Source: Ricordea florida (taxonomy: Eukaryota; Cnidaria; Anthozoa; Corallimorpharia; Ricordeidae). From it: a DNA stretch of 64,000 bases. The notes under the pieces were generated by a model. The model did no database searches. It was not told where the DNA came from and saw only the letters and a program-made list of their open reading frames with translations. Positions 11,171 to 19,564 of the stretch are shown here, one piece after another. The stretch is from NCBI GenBank assembly GCA_949710005.1, contig OX453276.1, forward strand, positions 16,011,949 through 16,075,948. Direction: 5' to 3'. The stretch's first letter is position 1. Every line of letters begins with the position of its first letter. Made by a program: the position numbers and the translations under genes.

Positions 11171-11817
11171 TTGGAACACACCCTTTCTTTGATTAGAGAG
11201 AAGTATTTGATTATAAAGGCAAGAGGTTTGCTCCGTTGTATCCTCAGTTCTTGTGTTGATTGCAGGAGAAGACAATCAGCTGTGAGCCAACAGAAAATGG
11301 CTAGCTTGCCGGCTGATAGAGTAATCCTGTACAAGCCTCCCTTCAGCTATGTCGGTGTAGACTGTTTTGGTCCATTGGAAGTGCGAAAGGGAAAAAGTAC
11401 TGTGAAGAGATACAGTGTACTGTTCACCTGTATGACAGCACCAGCAATCCAGATCAAGATCGCCTATTCTCTAGATACAGATTTGTTCCTAAATACGTTA
11501 AGGCAATTTACTGCAAGAAGAGGCGAGCCAAAGCAAATCAGATCCGACAACAGAATTAATTTTGTCCAAGGAGAAGAAGACCTGAGAGAAGCAATCCGAC
11601 AGTGGAACCAGGAGAAAATCCATGCATTCCTCCTAAAGAAGGACGTCAAGTGGATCTTCAATCCACCTGCTGGCTCTCATCACAGAGGAGTGTGGGAACG
11701 CTGTATACGCACGGTGCGCAAAGTGATGAAGGCTATCCTTAATGAGCAACGCTTAGATGATGAAGGTCTTGTCACATTCATGTGCGAAGCAGAGGCTATT
11801 GTAAATGGATGCCCCTT
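11171..11817 (+). pseudogene. BEL/Pao integrase, N-terminal and core part
   Basis: The frame gives a zinc-binding head (CVDCRRRQ), the entry to the rve core (YVGVDCFGPLEV), RSDNRINFVQGEEDL (second catalytic Asp), FNPPAGSHHRGVWERCIRTV (Glu of the DDE triad) and ends at CEAEAIVNGCPL. BEL integrases continue at this point with the RPLT..DPEALTPNH segment, which is found at 43518-43545 and 57222 onward. The residues after 11817 (RWYWRLK) are read from the inserted transposon end. Confidence 0.85.
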
Positions 11818-11818
11818 G

Positions 11819-11835
11819 AGGTGGTACTGGAGGCT
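11819..11835 (+). repeat. left terminal inverted repeat of the MULE-like transposon
   Basis: AGGTGGTACTGGAGGC pairs with the right end at 43501-43517 with one mismatch over 16 bases; similarity fades beyond. Confidence 0.7.
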
Positions 11836-12096
11836 AAAGTAACTATTTTGGAATGCCTTGAATTTTTTTCACAGAAAAGTTTATCTTAAAATAAACATGT
11901 GTGCCAAATTTTGGGTCAGGATAACGAAAATCTTCCGAGATACAGATGAACAAAGTTTCGTTTCCACGGCCGTTTTCACGGAAAAATTTTGAACACGATA
12001 CTGTTGCGTCCTGCTGCGGATTTCCTTAATGATGGTTGCGTTGACAGCTCGATCACATAAAACCTTGTAATCTGAAATGTAATACTCTCTTTGACC

Positions 12097-13112
12097 ATGG
12101 CAGCCGACGAGGCAATAAGTGCGTTGAACACAGCATTCAAAGAGAATGGGTTAGTACATAAATTCTTATGTTGCATTGAATTTGTGTAGTTTGTTTGATT
12201 ATCTAGCAGTTTCAACAATGTCATATTTCTCAACCAGTTTCCAGAAATCTCCCAGTGGGCTCGAGCGGCTTCTCCACGGATTTTCACTAAGGCACATGGA
12301 GTCCACGGAGGAAGGAAGACGGCGTTTATATCGCCGAATTTTTGGAATTTTGTGGGTAAGAAGCTTAGATATTTTTTCCCTCGATTCTCTGTGATGAATT
12401 TTGATCTTTTTCTTACCTTTCCTTCCGTTGTTGTATGCGTAGTTGCAAGAGTGTTAGCTGACAGTGTGTTCGATGTTTCATGTGGTATGTTTTCATATCC
12501 AAAGTATAGTCGGTCTTTCTTTGCTCGCTCTGACAGTAAGGTTTTTTAGCCAACAAGTCCACTTGCAACATTCAAAATACAGTGTATCAGCAGGGCCAGT
12601 CGATGTGTTTCTTCAATCGGTCCTATTTTACCATTTGCAATTTCAACTTACAGCTTTGTCTCATTCTATAAAGACCTCCATTGAGACCTCTGAATACACA
12701 TAAAATAAAGACTATTCTGGTGGACAAAACGTCAATGTGCGTACGATTGTAATTGCTTATTTTCTTTGTTCCACGGTTCGGAAACAGAATCGGCGAAGGC
12801 CAGTTTCGGGGGAAAGCAGTCCCCACGTACGTTTACCCGGACTGCCTGAAATCAGCAATCCGGGTCATTGTTGACGAGAATTTGCGGGACTACCCGAATC
12901 CCCAAACACCAACGGTAAGATTTTGTTCTCCTCCTTATGTTATTTTGTTATATTCTTAAAAAAAGGAAAGGACAGATCAATTGTATCAGTTCAATTGGGG
13001 TCCCCTTGAAAGAAGTAGCCTCTATTTACATAATTTGTTTTACTTGTTTTCTTAGGTCTACAAGGTCACCCTAAAGGACCTCAATGATACAAGATGGCCA
13101 GCAAAGAAGTGA
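12097..13112 (+). CDS. possible small spliced plus-strand gene inside the MULE-like transposon
   Basis: An ATG at 12097 opens MAADEAISALNTAFKENG with a GTTAGT donor. A likely middle exon spans about 12258-12356 (donor GTAAGA). A clear exon ends at 12914 with ACG/GTAAGA (AVPTYVYPDCLKSAIRV, then DENLRDYPNPQTPT) and continues in phase at 13056 after TTTTCTTAG with VYKVTLKDLNDTRWPAKK and a stop (13110-13112). The last junction is convincing; the first exons do not join in phase unambiguously. I do not recognise the product. It is convergent with the transposase and might be an accessory gene of the transposon. Confidence 0.4.
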
Positions 13113-13945
13113 TTTGTTTGGAATTAATGAAAATGAAGATAATCTTGAAATAAAATGTTATGTAACGAAATGCATTCAATTTCGTCTATTCTCTTCTCCA
13201 ACCTTTTTATCCTCATAGATCAATTGATGAGTAAGCAGAACCTTTAGAGGTTTTGATGTCATTTGCAGCCTACCATTGAGCGATAACCTTACCACCTCCC
13301 TTTTTAGGACTACATGATTGGTCAAGTATACAAGATAGTGTCCTTTATTTCTCAAAGTATCACCATGGAGAATACTGAAATATAAAACTGCATTATTTAT
13401 TTTTTCTGACTTGCACTTTATAAAATTTATATAGTAAAGTTCTCCATGCATGCATTATCAAACAAGGGTAAACCTAGTCTCACCAGTGAAGAATTCATTG
13501 AAGAAAATACAAGAATACTTATATCATTATAAAAATGAAATCAAGATATATTTATGGTAAAATCCAAGACACGAAGACCAAATCACAAATCACTCAAACT
13601 GAAACAAAAGTACAGGTCACAAAGGAACCCCATAACTAATCCTTTCCATACCTTAGCTAATTTTGTTTCATTTCACAGTTCAGGTTTCAGGGTTCTACTG
13701 TCCAAAACGTTTTTCAAACTCTATGCAAACATGCACTAACATGCATCACTGCTGTTTATGCGTTGAAAGGACAGTCTTTGTGGCTTTTCTCGTGCAAGTT
13801 CTGCTACCTTTACAGGCCTCTCCTCGAAATAGTGACTAAACTTGTGAAAAATGATTAACTATTCAATTTTATGATGAACAAAATTTTCCTCTTAGACAGT
13901 AAAATCATCCACAAGAAAGTATTAACATTACATATTTGCTTGGCC
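13113..13945. other. non-coding between two convergent genes, with a duplicate zinc-knuckle remnant
   Basis: Mostly AT-rich with no supported gene. At about 13755-13800 the minus strand reads KSHKDCPFNA and a stop, a second partial copy of the terminal zinc-knuckle end found in the exon at 13946-14210 (KSHKDCPFKNSAS). It may be a duplicated or alternative last exon. Confidence 0.5.
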
Positions 13946-14210
13946 TTAACTTGCAGAATTTTTAAAAGGACAGTCTTTGTGGCTCTTTCGCTGGTGGGTA
14001 GTACTTCCGCACCACTTGCATTTTTTGCCACCAACATCAACTTCGGCCCCAGCGGGGGCAGGAACAGGCTCTAACACTGGTGCAGAAGGTGCTGTCCCAT
14101 CGGCCATGGCTGCTTGTGTTACTTCTGTAGGAATGTCCTCACTCACTGGATCATCTTCAGCATCATCTCCATAAGAGTGGCGTGTTTGAAGTCTTTGTAC
14201 ATATTTCTTC
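13946..14210 (-). CDS. last exon of the MULE-like transposase (zinc knuckle)
   Basis: The exon starts after the acceptor TTATCTCAG (14211-14213 is its CAG) and ends at the stop at 13946. It begins KKYVQRLQTRHSYGDD, has an acidic Ala/Pro-rich middle, and ends with a knuckle CKWCGSTTHQRKSHKDC (C-x2-C-x4-H-x7-C). The preceding exon is at 28938-29050, now 14.7 kb away because element 1 sits in the intron. Together the exons match a domain order I recall for cnidarian Mutator-like proteins. Confidence 0.65.
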
Positions 14211-14327
14211 CTGAGATAAAAGAAAGGCATATTTTTTAGCACACTAGCCTTATGAAAAACCCAAACTACACAATCTAAGCTATAGTTGTATTTGCCCAAC
14301 CATATAAATAGGAAGGATGTGTTAACA

Positions 14328-14332
14328 GCAAA
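14328..14332. repeat. target site duplication, left of element 1
   Basis: GCAAA, repeated at 28588-28592. One more A may belong to it, since the junction is ambiguous by a base. Confidence 0.75.
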
Positions 14333-14691
14333 AGTAGTGAGAAAATGAGGGTTCTAGGACAAATTTGAAAAAAAGTGAAATAAAAAAAATATTACACAAA
14401 AATATTACTAAAGATTACACAAAAATATTACTAAAGATTACACAAAAATATTACAAAAAATATTACAAAAAATAGTGAAATAAAAAAAATTGAATTCAAT
14501 TACGATTTAAAAACAAAAATAATGAAAGTAAAGAATGGAAGAGTTACGAAAGAAAAAAGTTGATGAATTAAAGAAAATTGCTAAAGACCAAGGTGTTGAA
14601 AAATATTATAATTTACGTAAACCTGGGCTCATTGAAGTGTTGAGTAATATTCCAGAAGTTATGGAAGAGATGCGAAATATTCATAAACAAA
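14333..14691 (+). repeat. left terminal inverted repeat of element 1
   Basis: Identical as far as I can compare to the reverse complement of 28229-28587; it ends at TCATAAACAAA, after which the two copies diverge at once. The outer half is very AT-rich. The inner 157 bases are coding: they include the ATG at 14535 and 52 codons shared by the cysteine-rich protein and the polymerase. Confidence 0.95.
14386..14470 (+). repeat. subterminal AT-rich tandem repeats in the TIR
   Basis: Short direct repeats of about 23 bp built on AAAGATTACACAAAAATATT are followed by ATTACAAAAAAT repeats. The mirror copy lies at about 28450-28535. Such arrays may bind a replication or integration protein, which is inference. 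Confidence 0.8.
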
Positions 14692-15071
14692 CTCCTACAC
14701 CCACTTCAGAATCTAAAACTATTAAGTATCATTATTATTGTATTCATAAAAGGCAGAAATCAAGATGTAAAGAGTGTGGAGGATCACAAATATGTGAACA
14801 TAATAGAAATAAAGCTTATTGTAAAGAGTGTGGAGGATCGCAAATATGTGAACATAAAAAACAAAGGACGCATTGTAAAGAGTGTGGGGGATCTCAAATA
14901 TGCGAACATAAAAAACAGAAGGCACGTTGTAAAGAATGTAAAGGTAAAGGAATATGTATTCATGGAAAACAAAGAAATTTTTGTAAGTTATGTGGAGGAT
15001 CACAAATATGTGAACATAATAGACAGAAGGCATTTTGTAAAGAATGTTATGAAAAAAAAGAATGTCATTAA
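14535..15071 (+). CDS. SAP-like head plus cysteine-rich zinc-ribbon repeat protein, element 1
   Basis: A 178-residue protein. Residues 1-52 (MEELRKKKVDELKKIAKDQG onward) form a SAP/Rho-N-like helix-turn-helix DNA-binding module, encoded wholly inside the TIR and identical to the polymerase N-terminus. Residues about 65-175 are successive repeats of about 19 residues built on CKECGGSQICEH (C-x2-C-x5-C-x-H), which probably bind zinc. Similar CGGSxICEH arrays occur, from memory, in algal and large-DNA-virus proteins. The gene reads inward from the left TIR, opposite to the virion gene block, and ends 37 bp before the stop of the 211-residue gene. A nucleic-acid-binding regulator or packaging factor is a guess. 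Confidence 0.8.
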   Translation: MEELRKKKVDELKKIAKDQGVEKYYNLRKPGLIEVLSNIPEVMEEMRNIHKQTPTPTSESKTIKYHYYCIHKRQKSRCKECGGSQICEHNRNKAYCKECGGSQICEHKKQRTHCKECGGSQICEHKKQKARCKECKGKGICIHGKQRNFCKLCGGSQICEHNRQKAFCKECYEKKECH

Positions 15072-15108
15072 GTTATATAACGCAAGTAAGTGTTACATAA
15101 CAAAAAAA

Positions 15109-15744
15109 TTATCTAAATCTTAAACTAAAAGTTATGGGAGAACCCTTCAGATCAAGTTTTTTCAATTCAAGGTCTAAGATGGTTAAATCAAAGTGGTTTA
15201 TTAGGGTCTCATATTTTCTAACTGGAATTGTTGGATAATCCTTTGAGGGTATGTTTGCAAGAAGGTGTGATGGAGAAAGTTTCACAAGTTCTCCATATTT
15301 AGTGTTATTCATATATGATGACTTATTATCAACTATACTACACATAAGTCTCAGCGGTTCTCTAATCTGTATATTTATGGGGTATAATTTACCAGGATTT
15401 ATGACTTCAGGCAACCCTAAACCAACTTTTAGCCCTCTAGTAAGTTTAATGATGAAGTTCTTATTTGAATATAGATAGTCAACAGTATCAGTCTCAATTA
15501 TTGTTATCTTTTCCCTATCAGCATCTTTTAAAAAGATCGATTGAATATCACGCAACGAATATGTACCGGTTTGTATTATTATGACAGCTTGATTCTTTTC
15601 ATTGTATAATATCTGTTGATCCTTGAAATTAATCAATCTTTTGGTTTTTATATTACAATCCAGTAGCTGTATCTCTCGAAGATTTTTAAGCGGAGGATCT
15701 AAATAAATCCTTGTTTCAGACTCATACATGGTAATACTCAACAT
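15109..15744 (-). CDS. conserved virion-type protein (211 aa), element 1
   Basis: Starts at the ATG at 15744 (a second in-frame ATG is five codons downstream) and contains ETRIYLDPPLKNLREIQLLD near the N-terminus and GLPEVINPGKLYPINIQ in the middle. It is predicted all-beta with no membrane segment. I recall the TRIYLDPPL opening in uncharacterised proteins of invertebrate Polinton-like elements, where a minor capsid or penton role is plausible but unproven. The element 2 counterpart (53455-53844) lacks about 80 central residues and is located elsewhere in the gene order. Confidence 0.65.
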   Translation of the reverse strand: MLSITMYESETRIYLDPPLKNLREIQLLDCNIKTKRLINFKDQQILYNEKNQAVIIIQTGTYSLRDIQSIFLKDADREKITIIETDTVDYLYSNKNFIIKLTRGLKVGLGLPEVINPGKLYPINIQIREPLRLMCSIVDNKSSYMNNTKYGELVKLSPSHLLANIPSKDYPTIPVRKYETLINHFDLTILDLELKKLDLKGSPITFSLRFR

Positions 15745-15798
15745 TTTGTTTTTGATTACACCATATTCATCTTTTTAAATTTTCTATAATCACCGCCT

Positions 15799-15886
15799 GT
15801 GATAAAAAACGACTTACGCGTAAGCTGAAAAAAATTGTTATGTTAATTAACTTGTGATAAAAAACGACTTACGCGTAAGCTGAAAA
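15799..15886. promoter_or_regulatory. two copies of a conserved palindromic motif (CTTACGCGTAAG)
   Basis: A unit of 33 bp reading GTGATAAAAAACGACTTACG then CGTAAGCTGAAAAA occurs at 15799-15831 and 15854-15886. Each contains the perfect 12-bp palindrome CTTACGCGTAAG (15813-15824 and 15868-15879). Element 2 keeps one copy at 56114-56138 in the equivalent place and relative orientation with one change. It lies downstream of the 528-residue gene; a terminator, protein-binding site or replication signal are all possible. Confidence 0.7.
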
Positions 15887-15896
15887 ATCCAGTCAT

Positions 15897-17483
15897 CTAC
15901 CGAAATAGATACCACGCTAATCCACCAGCAACAATTATAAATGCTAATATATTCTTTTCATGTTGCGTTGAGTCAATATTATTTTCATGCTTCGTTGGGT
16001 CTGTTTGAGTTGAGTCTGTTTTCATTAGTGGTTTTGGTTTACCTCCGGGGTTTTTCTTCTCCCCATTTCTATGAGGTAACTTTACCTTTGAAGATCCCAT
16101 GTTATGACTTATTCCAACCTGTTTTTCTTCAGTGTTTAGGAAATTATTCACACCAAAATTCATATCATTACTCGCTTTCATAAGTTTGTTATTAAAACCT
16201 GTCACGCTTTCAGTATTGATTATCATATTACTTGGCATTAACCACACACCAGGAGCAATAGCTAAATCAAGCCGTAATTTCGCTTCTTGTACAGCTAATT
16301 GATATCTTTGGATAGAGCTAGAAATGTCATTCTCGATCACACTACTTTCAAATAAAGCCAAGAATTCTTGTTGTGTCTCAATCGCTCCACCGCCATTACC
16401 ATAAATTGAATTTCTTGTGTTAACTTGTGCTCCCAATATACAGTAAACAAAAGCTTCAGCAGATCGATTCAATCTACCAAGCCCAGCTTTAGTGAGCCCA
16501 TGTACACTTGTTGGGATAAACCAAGAATATTTGAAATCGGCAAAGTCATCGTTACGGATAAATGAAATGAGATTACCCTTTTCTTTCTTTCCGCCTTCAT
16601 CAGCGAATTTACCACCTTCACCGGGCCATTGATCTGCTTCAACATCATAATTCCTTACAATATGTACATTTTGATATCCACCACCTTTTCCATGATATCC
16701 AGAACCATAATCAAGGAATATATCTCCCAATCCGCCGTTTCTACCCCCTTTCCATCTAAAGTCAGAGTTTTTTGATATGCTAAATTCTGCACACAAACGT
16801 TGATATGCTACTTTACTATAGGGATTATTATTTATTACAAAAGGTTGCTCATCAGGTAGGGGAAGGCTTAATTCATATAATATTCTCCTTATTGTGAAAT
16901 ATATATGAAACTTAATGAAGCTATTTACTACTTTAGGATAATTTAGACTTTCAAAAGGACTTATCCCACAACCAGATGTTGCACACCAAACTGCAAAGTT
17001 AAGTTGTTGTGGCCAATAATTCATATCAGGGACGTTCAACCATTTTCTACTTTGCTTTCCAAACTTGAAAGTAACAACTTGATTGGTAAAAACATCACGC
17101 ATCTTTGCTGTAAATTTCTTAGTATTTGACACGTATATATCCAGATAGGTTAGCATTTTTGTTATATCAGTTGAAAAGTCATCAAAGTCAATAGCGGGTA
17201 TTGGATAAGATCGATTGGTTATAGTTAAACTCTTTGGGAATGAACTCAATTCATCAGAGGTAAACCCCGAAGGATCATCCAATCCTAAATCTTTCCATAA
17301 AATTTTTTTCAAACGAGGTGATAGGTCATCAGTCCATGTTTTTCCTGTAGGATCATCATAAGACATTATTGTTGTTCCATTAACTTTCCACTTAATATAT
17401 CCTCCATAAGGATCAGCTACAACTTCGAATTGACCTTGATCAGCCTTTGGATATTTATTTCTAAAATCATTAAGTAAGCCCAT
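15897..17483 (-). CDS. 528-residue conserved protein with C-terminal membrane anchor, element 1
   Basis: Starts at the ATG at 17483 and ends 10 bp from the palindrome pair. Most of the chain is soluble and highly conserved with the element 2 protein (54555-56099). A Gly-rich, Asp-rich centre (GGRNGGLGDIFLDYGSGYHG, about residues 248-268) is followed by a basic/Pro-rich variable tail, and a single hydrophobic segment closes the protein (ILAFIIVAGGLAWYLF, about 512-527). I do not recognise the fold. Size, strong conservation and tail anchor suggest a structural virion or membrane-bound protein. The start is preceded by a TTTAAA-type promoter motif at about 17510-17519. Confidence 0.8.
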   Translation of the reverse strand: MGLLNDFRNKYPKADQGQFEVVADPYGGYIKWKVNGTTIMSYDDPTGKTWTDDLSPRLKKILWKDLGLDDPSGFTSDELSSFPKSLTITNRSYPIPAIDFDDFSTDITKMLTYLDIYVSNTKKFTAKMRDVFTNQVVTFKFGKQSRKWLNVPDMNYWPQQLNFAVWCATSGCGISPFESLNYPKVVNSFIKFHIYFTIRRILYELSLPLPDEQPFVINNNPYSKVAYQRLCAEFSISKNSDFRWKGGRNGGLGDIFLDYGSGYHGKGGGYQNVHIVRNYDVEADQWPGEGGKFADEGGKKEKGNLISFIRNDDFADFKYSWFIPTSVHGLTKAGLGRLNRSAEAFVYCILGAQVNTRNSIYGNGGGAIETQQEFLALFESSVIENDISSSIQRYQLAVQEAKLRLDLAIAPGVWLMPSNMIINTESVTGFNNKLMKASNDMNFGVNNFLNTEEKQVGISHNMGSSKVKLPHRNGEKKNPGGKPKPLMKTDSTQTDPTKHENNIDSTQHEKNILAFIIVAGGLAWYLFR

Positions 17484-17509
17484 CTTATTATTTACGTTGA
17501 TAATATGAT

Positions 17510-17519
17510 GCTTTTAAAT
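17510..17519 (-). promoter_or_regulatory. TTTAAA-type promoter motif of the 528-aa gene
   Basis: Minus-strand ATTTAAAAGC about 30 bp upstream of the ATG at 17483, a variant of the motif shared by most genes of both elements. Confidence 0.5.
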
Positions 17520-17586
17520 CAATACCGTTCTTTTCTAACACCAGCAAAACAATTACATCCTACATCAGTTCTCTGATATAAAATTT

Positions 17587-18219
17587 TCAACGTGCGGGAG
17601 CTGCTCTTCCCCTCCCTTCGGTCAGGTCCTTTAATATTTCCGCTCGAACCTCTGTTCTTATCTGATTCATATTTAAGTTTTTTTCTGTATCTTTCCTGTT
17701 TTTTTGGCGGATTTCGAGTTTTAGTTTTTCAAACTTTTCAACTTCTGATAAAATTAGAGAAAATTCTTGGTCAGAGATTGTGTTATCTTTCAGAGCCTTT
17801 GAAACCAAGTCGTGAATGGTGTTTACTTTTGCTTTTCCTAGAGAAACTGTCTGTTCATGTTTACTAACTTTATGGGAAAGTCGTTTAGAAACCGCACCGA
17901 ATCCAACCGATATTCCCCCACAAAAGCCACCAACAACACCTAATGGGATACCAACAACAGCACCAAAACCAGTAAGAGAGGTACCCAATCCACTTGCAGA
18001 TAGGATAACTGAAAACACCCCACTACTAACACTTATTTTTGTAAATATACCTCTTGCTCTATTGTATTTTTTCCTAACATCCTCATAATGTTTAATTTCC
18101 TTCTCAAGATTTTGTAGTACTTCGCATGACTTTTGTAGTCTGAAATTAACCGACTGAAATGAGGAGCTCGGGTCTGAATTAACAGGCACATTAGGATAAA
18201 TTCTATTGTAGTCATCCAT
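17587..18219 (-). CDS. 210-residue Gly-rich membrane-active protein, element 1
   Basis: The order is: short acidic N-terminus, coiled-coil-like helix (residues about 30-55, LQNLEKEIKHYEDVRKKYNR), a long Gly/Ala/Val-rich hydrophobic segment (about 62-112, with SASGLGTSLTGFGAVVGIPL), then a charged helical C-terminus. The element 2 homologue (53855-54451) is nearly identical through the hydrophobic part. The glycine-zipper hairpin suggests membrane insertion, pore formation or scaffolding of an internal membrane. No family is recognised, and the role is inference from composition and position in the virion gene block. Confidence 0.75.
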   Translation of the reverse strand: MDDYNRIYPNVPVNSDPSSSFQSVNFRLQKSCEVLQNLEKEIKHYEDVRKKYNRARGIFTKISVSSGVFSVILSASGLGTSLTGFGAVVGIPLGVVGGFCGGISVGFGAVSKRLSHKVSKHEQTVSLGKAKVNTIHDLVSKALKDNTISDQEFSLILSEVEKFEKLKLEIRQKNRKDTEKNLNMNQIRTEVRAEILKDLTEGRGRAAPAR

Positions 18220-18243
18220 ATTGTATTTTACTGATCAACATGA

Positions 18244-18253
18244 TATCTTTAAA
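18244..18253 (-). promoter_or_regulatory. TTTAAAGATA promoter motif of the 210-aa gene
   Basis: Minus-strand TTTAAAGATA 25-34 bp upstream of the ATG at 18219, matching the shared element consensus. Confidence 0.6.
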
Positions 18254-18272
18254 TGAATTCGAGAGGGTTTTG

Positions 18273-19493
18273 TTATCGACTCTTCTTTACCCTTTCCACA
18301 AAATATAGAACCACAGCAATTATCAACAACCAAGCATTCTTACCTAAAAATCCAATAACTTCACCCGCTGTTTTGAAAAGAAAGCTAACTATTGCACCAA
18401 CCATTCCAGGCAATATTTCACCGAGTTTTTTACCAAGAGTTTTCAAACCATTACCAACACCTTTACCTAATGTGGATAGACCTTTAGAAAGATTAGAAAC
18501 TATAACACCAATGACTATACCTACAGCTCTAATAACAGCAAAGACTGTAAAACCATACTTTTTGAATATGTGCTTTATTCGCTCTCGTAATGGTAAATTT
18601 TTAAGTATTTCATCTTTTCGACTCTCAATATCTGATATTTGTTCTTCGGTTAGTATTACATTTTTTCTAATTAATTCTCTTGTTTTTTCAACCTCAGATC
18701 TTAATCGTTCATTACTACGTTCTAACATTGTTAAATTAGATTTACCCTTCTTATATTTGTCTATTTCTTCTTTGTATAATTTTGTTTCACTCAAAAGTTT
18801 CTCTGCTTGTATTTTTAATTCTATATTCTGTTTAACAGTTTCATCAAAAAGACTTTTATTTTCAGCTTTTTCGACCTGTTGCCTCTCAATGAATTCACGA
18901 AGCTCTTTTTCTTTTTCTTTATATATATCAATCTCATCTGTGTATACATCTAAAGACGAAAACATTCCTTTTAATGAATTTTCTAATTCCTTATTTTTTT
19001 CATTATATTCATTTAATTGTGACATGGTATTATTATATCTTTCCAACATGCTTTCATAATCAGCACCTAGTTCTTTTCTCATTATTTTAGGTAAATCTTC
19101 AATCTTCATCACCCCATTTTTATCAACTAATATATGTGGTACAGAATTACCTCTATTACTATATTCTGCGATTAAACTACCATCTTCTCCTAATGTTACA
19201 TTAAAAGTACTAGCATTAGGATTAAAATTTGGAAAATAACGTTTGACTTTTTGAGCCGCTTCTATCCTTCTATCATATTTTTCATATCTTTCTTTTAAAA
19301 CCTCACTAGGTAATTTAGGTATAGCACCCTCCTTCTCATAATCCCTGCCTACAAATGAAGTTTCAGCCTCCTTCTCAGCAGGATCAATTAGACGAGTGGT
19401 TGATGATATTGGATCCATTTCCATATTTTCTCTATCAACATCATCGTCTAGATCAGTTGGTTCAAAGTCTGGTATATCTCCTCTTTCTGCCAT
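18273..19493 (-). CDS. 406-residue coiled-coil protein with hydrophobic C-terminus, element 1
   Basis: The acidic N-terminus (about 60 residues) is followed by a long Glu/Lys-rich coiled coil (about 150-290) and a conserved C-terminal block of about 110 residues with alternating glycine-spaced amphipathic and hydrophobic stretches (GVIVSNLSKGLSTLGKGVGN; WLLIIAVVLYFVERVKK at the end). The element 2 homologue is 309 residues: its ends are conserved but the central coiled coil is shorter and unrelated in detail. The C-terminal half resembles membrane-penetration or pore-forming segments in composition only. I do not recognise a family. Confidence 0.75.
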   Translation of the reverse strand: MAERGDIPDFEPTDLDDDVDRENMEMDPISSTTRLIDPAEKEAETSFVGRDYEKEGAIPKLPSEVLKERYEKYDRRIEAAQKVKRYFPNFNPNASTFNVTLGEDGSLIAEYSNRGNSVPHILVDKNGVMKIEDLPKIMRKELGADYESMLERYNNTMSQLNEYNEKNKELENSLKGMFSSLDVYTDEIDIYKEKEKELREFIERQQVEKAENKSLFDETVKQNIELKIQAEKLLSETKLYKEEIDKYKKGKSNLTMLERSNERLRSEVEKTRELIRKNVILTEEQISDIESRKDEILKNLPLRERIKHIFKKYGFTVFAVIRAVGIVIGVIVSNLSKGLSTLGKGVGNGLKTLGKKLGEILPGMVGAIVSFLFKTAGEVIGFLGKNAWLLIIAVVLYFVERVKKSR

Positions 19494-19515
19494 GATTTTT
19501 TACTAATCAGTAAGA

Positions 19516-19525
19516 AATCTTTAGA
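19516..19525 (-). promoter_or_regulatory. promoter motif variant (TCTAAAGATT) of the 406-aa gene
   Basis: Lies 23-32 bp upstream of the ATG at 19493; one base differs from TTTAAAGATT. Confidence 0.55.
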
Positions 19526-19564
19526 CCCCTTAGGGCCGCGAAGCAAACTAATCACATAAATAAG

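Larger units (their letters stand above)
8915..11817 (+). mobile_element. BEL/Pao retrotransposon, 5' piece (Pol from before RT to integrase)
   Basis: This plus-strand stretch contains degenerate Pol in the order expected for BEL/Pao: pre-RT linker (HYTIALPWKEDPPC), RT remnants, RNase H/peptidase-A17-like region and integrase. It starts inside Pol, with 5' LTR, gag and protease missing, and stops at NGCPL (11817), where a DNA transposon is inserted. The same Pol resumes at 43518 and again at 57222. Several frameshifts and stops show that it is dead. Confidence 0.85.

Noticed and set aside
14722..15033. Minus-strand Tyr/Phe-rich frames opposite the cysteine-rich gene
   Set aside because: Antisense shadow of the tandem CKECGGSQICEH repeats.
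14760..15050. Regular repeats resembling a CRISPR array
   Set aside because: Repeats are continuous in-frame coding units without unique spacers; the genome is eukaryotic.
18253..19059. 268-residue plus-strand frame opposite the coiled-coil gene
   Set aside because: Shadow of a low-complexity coding region; the minus-strand gene is conserved in element 2, this frame is not.
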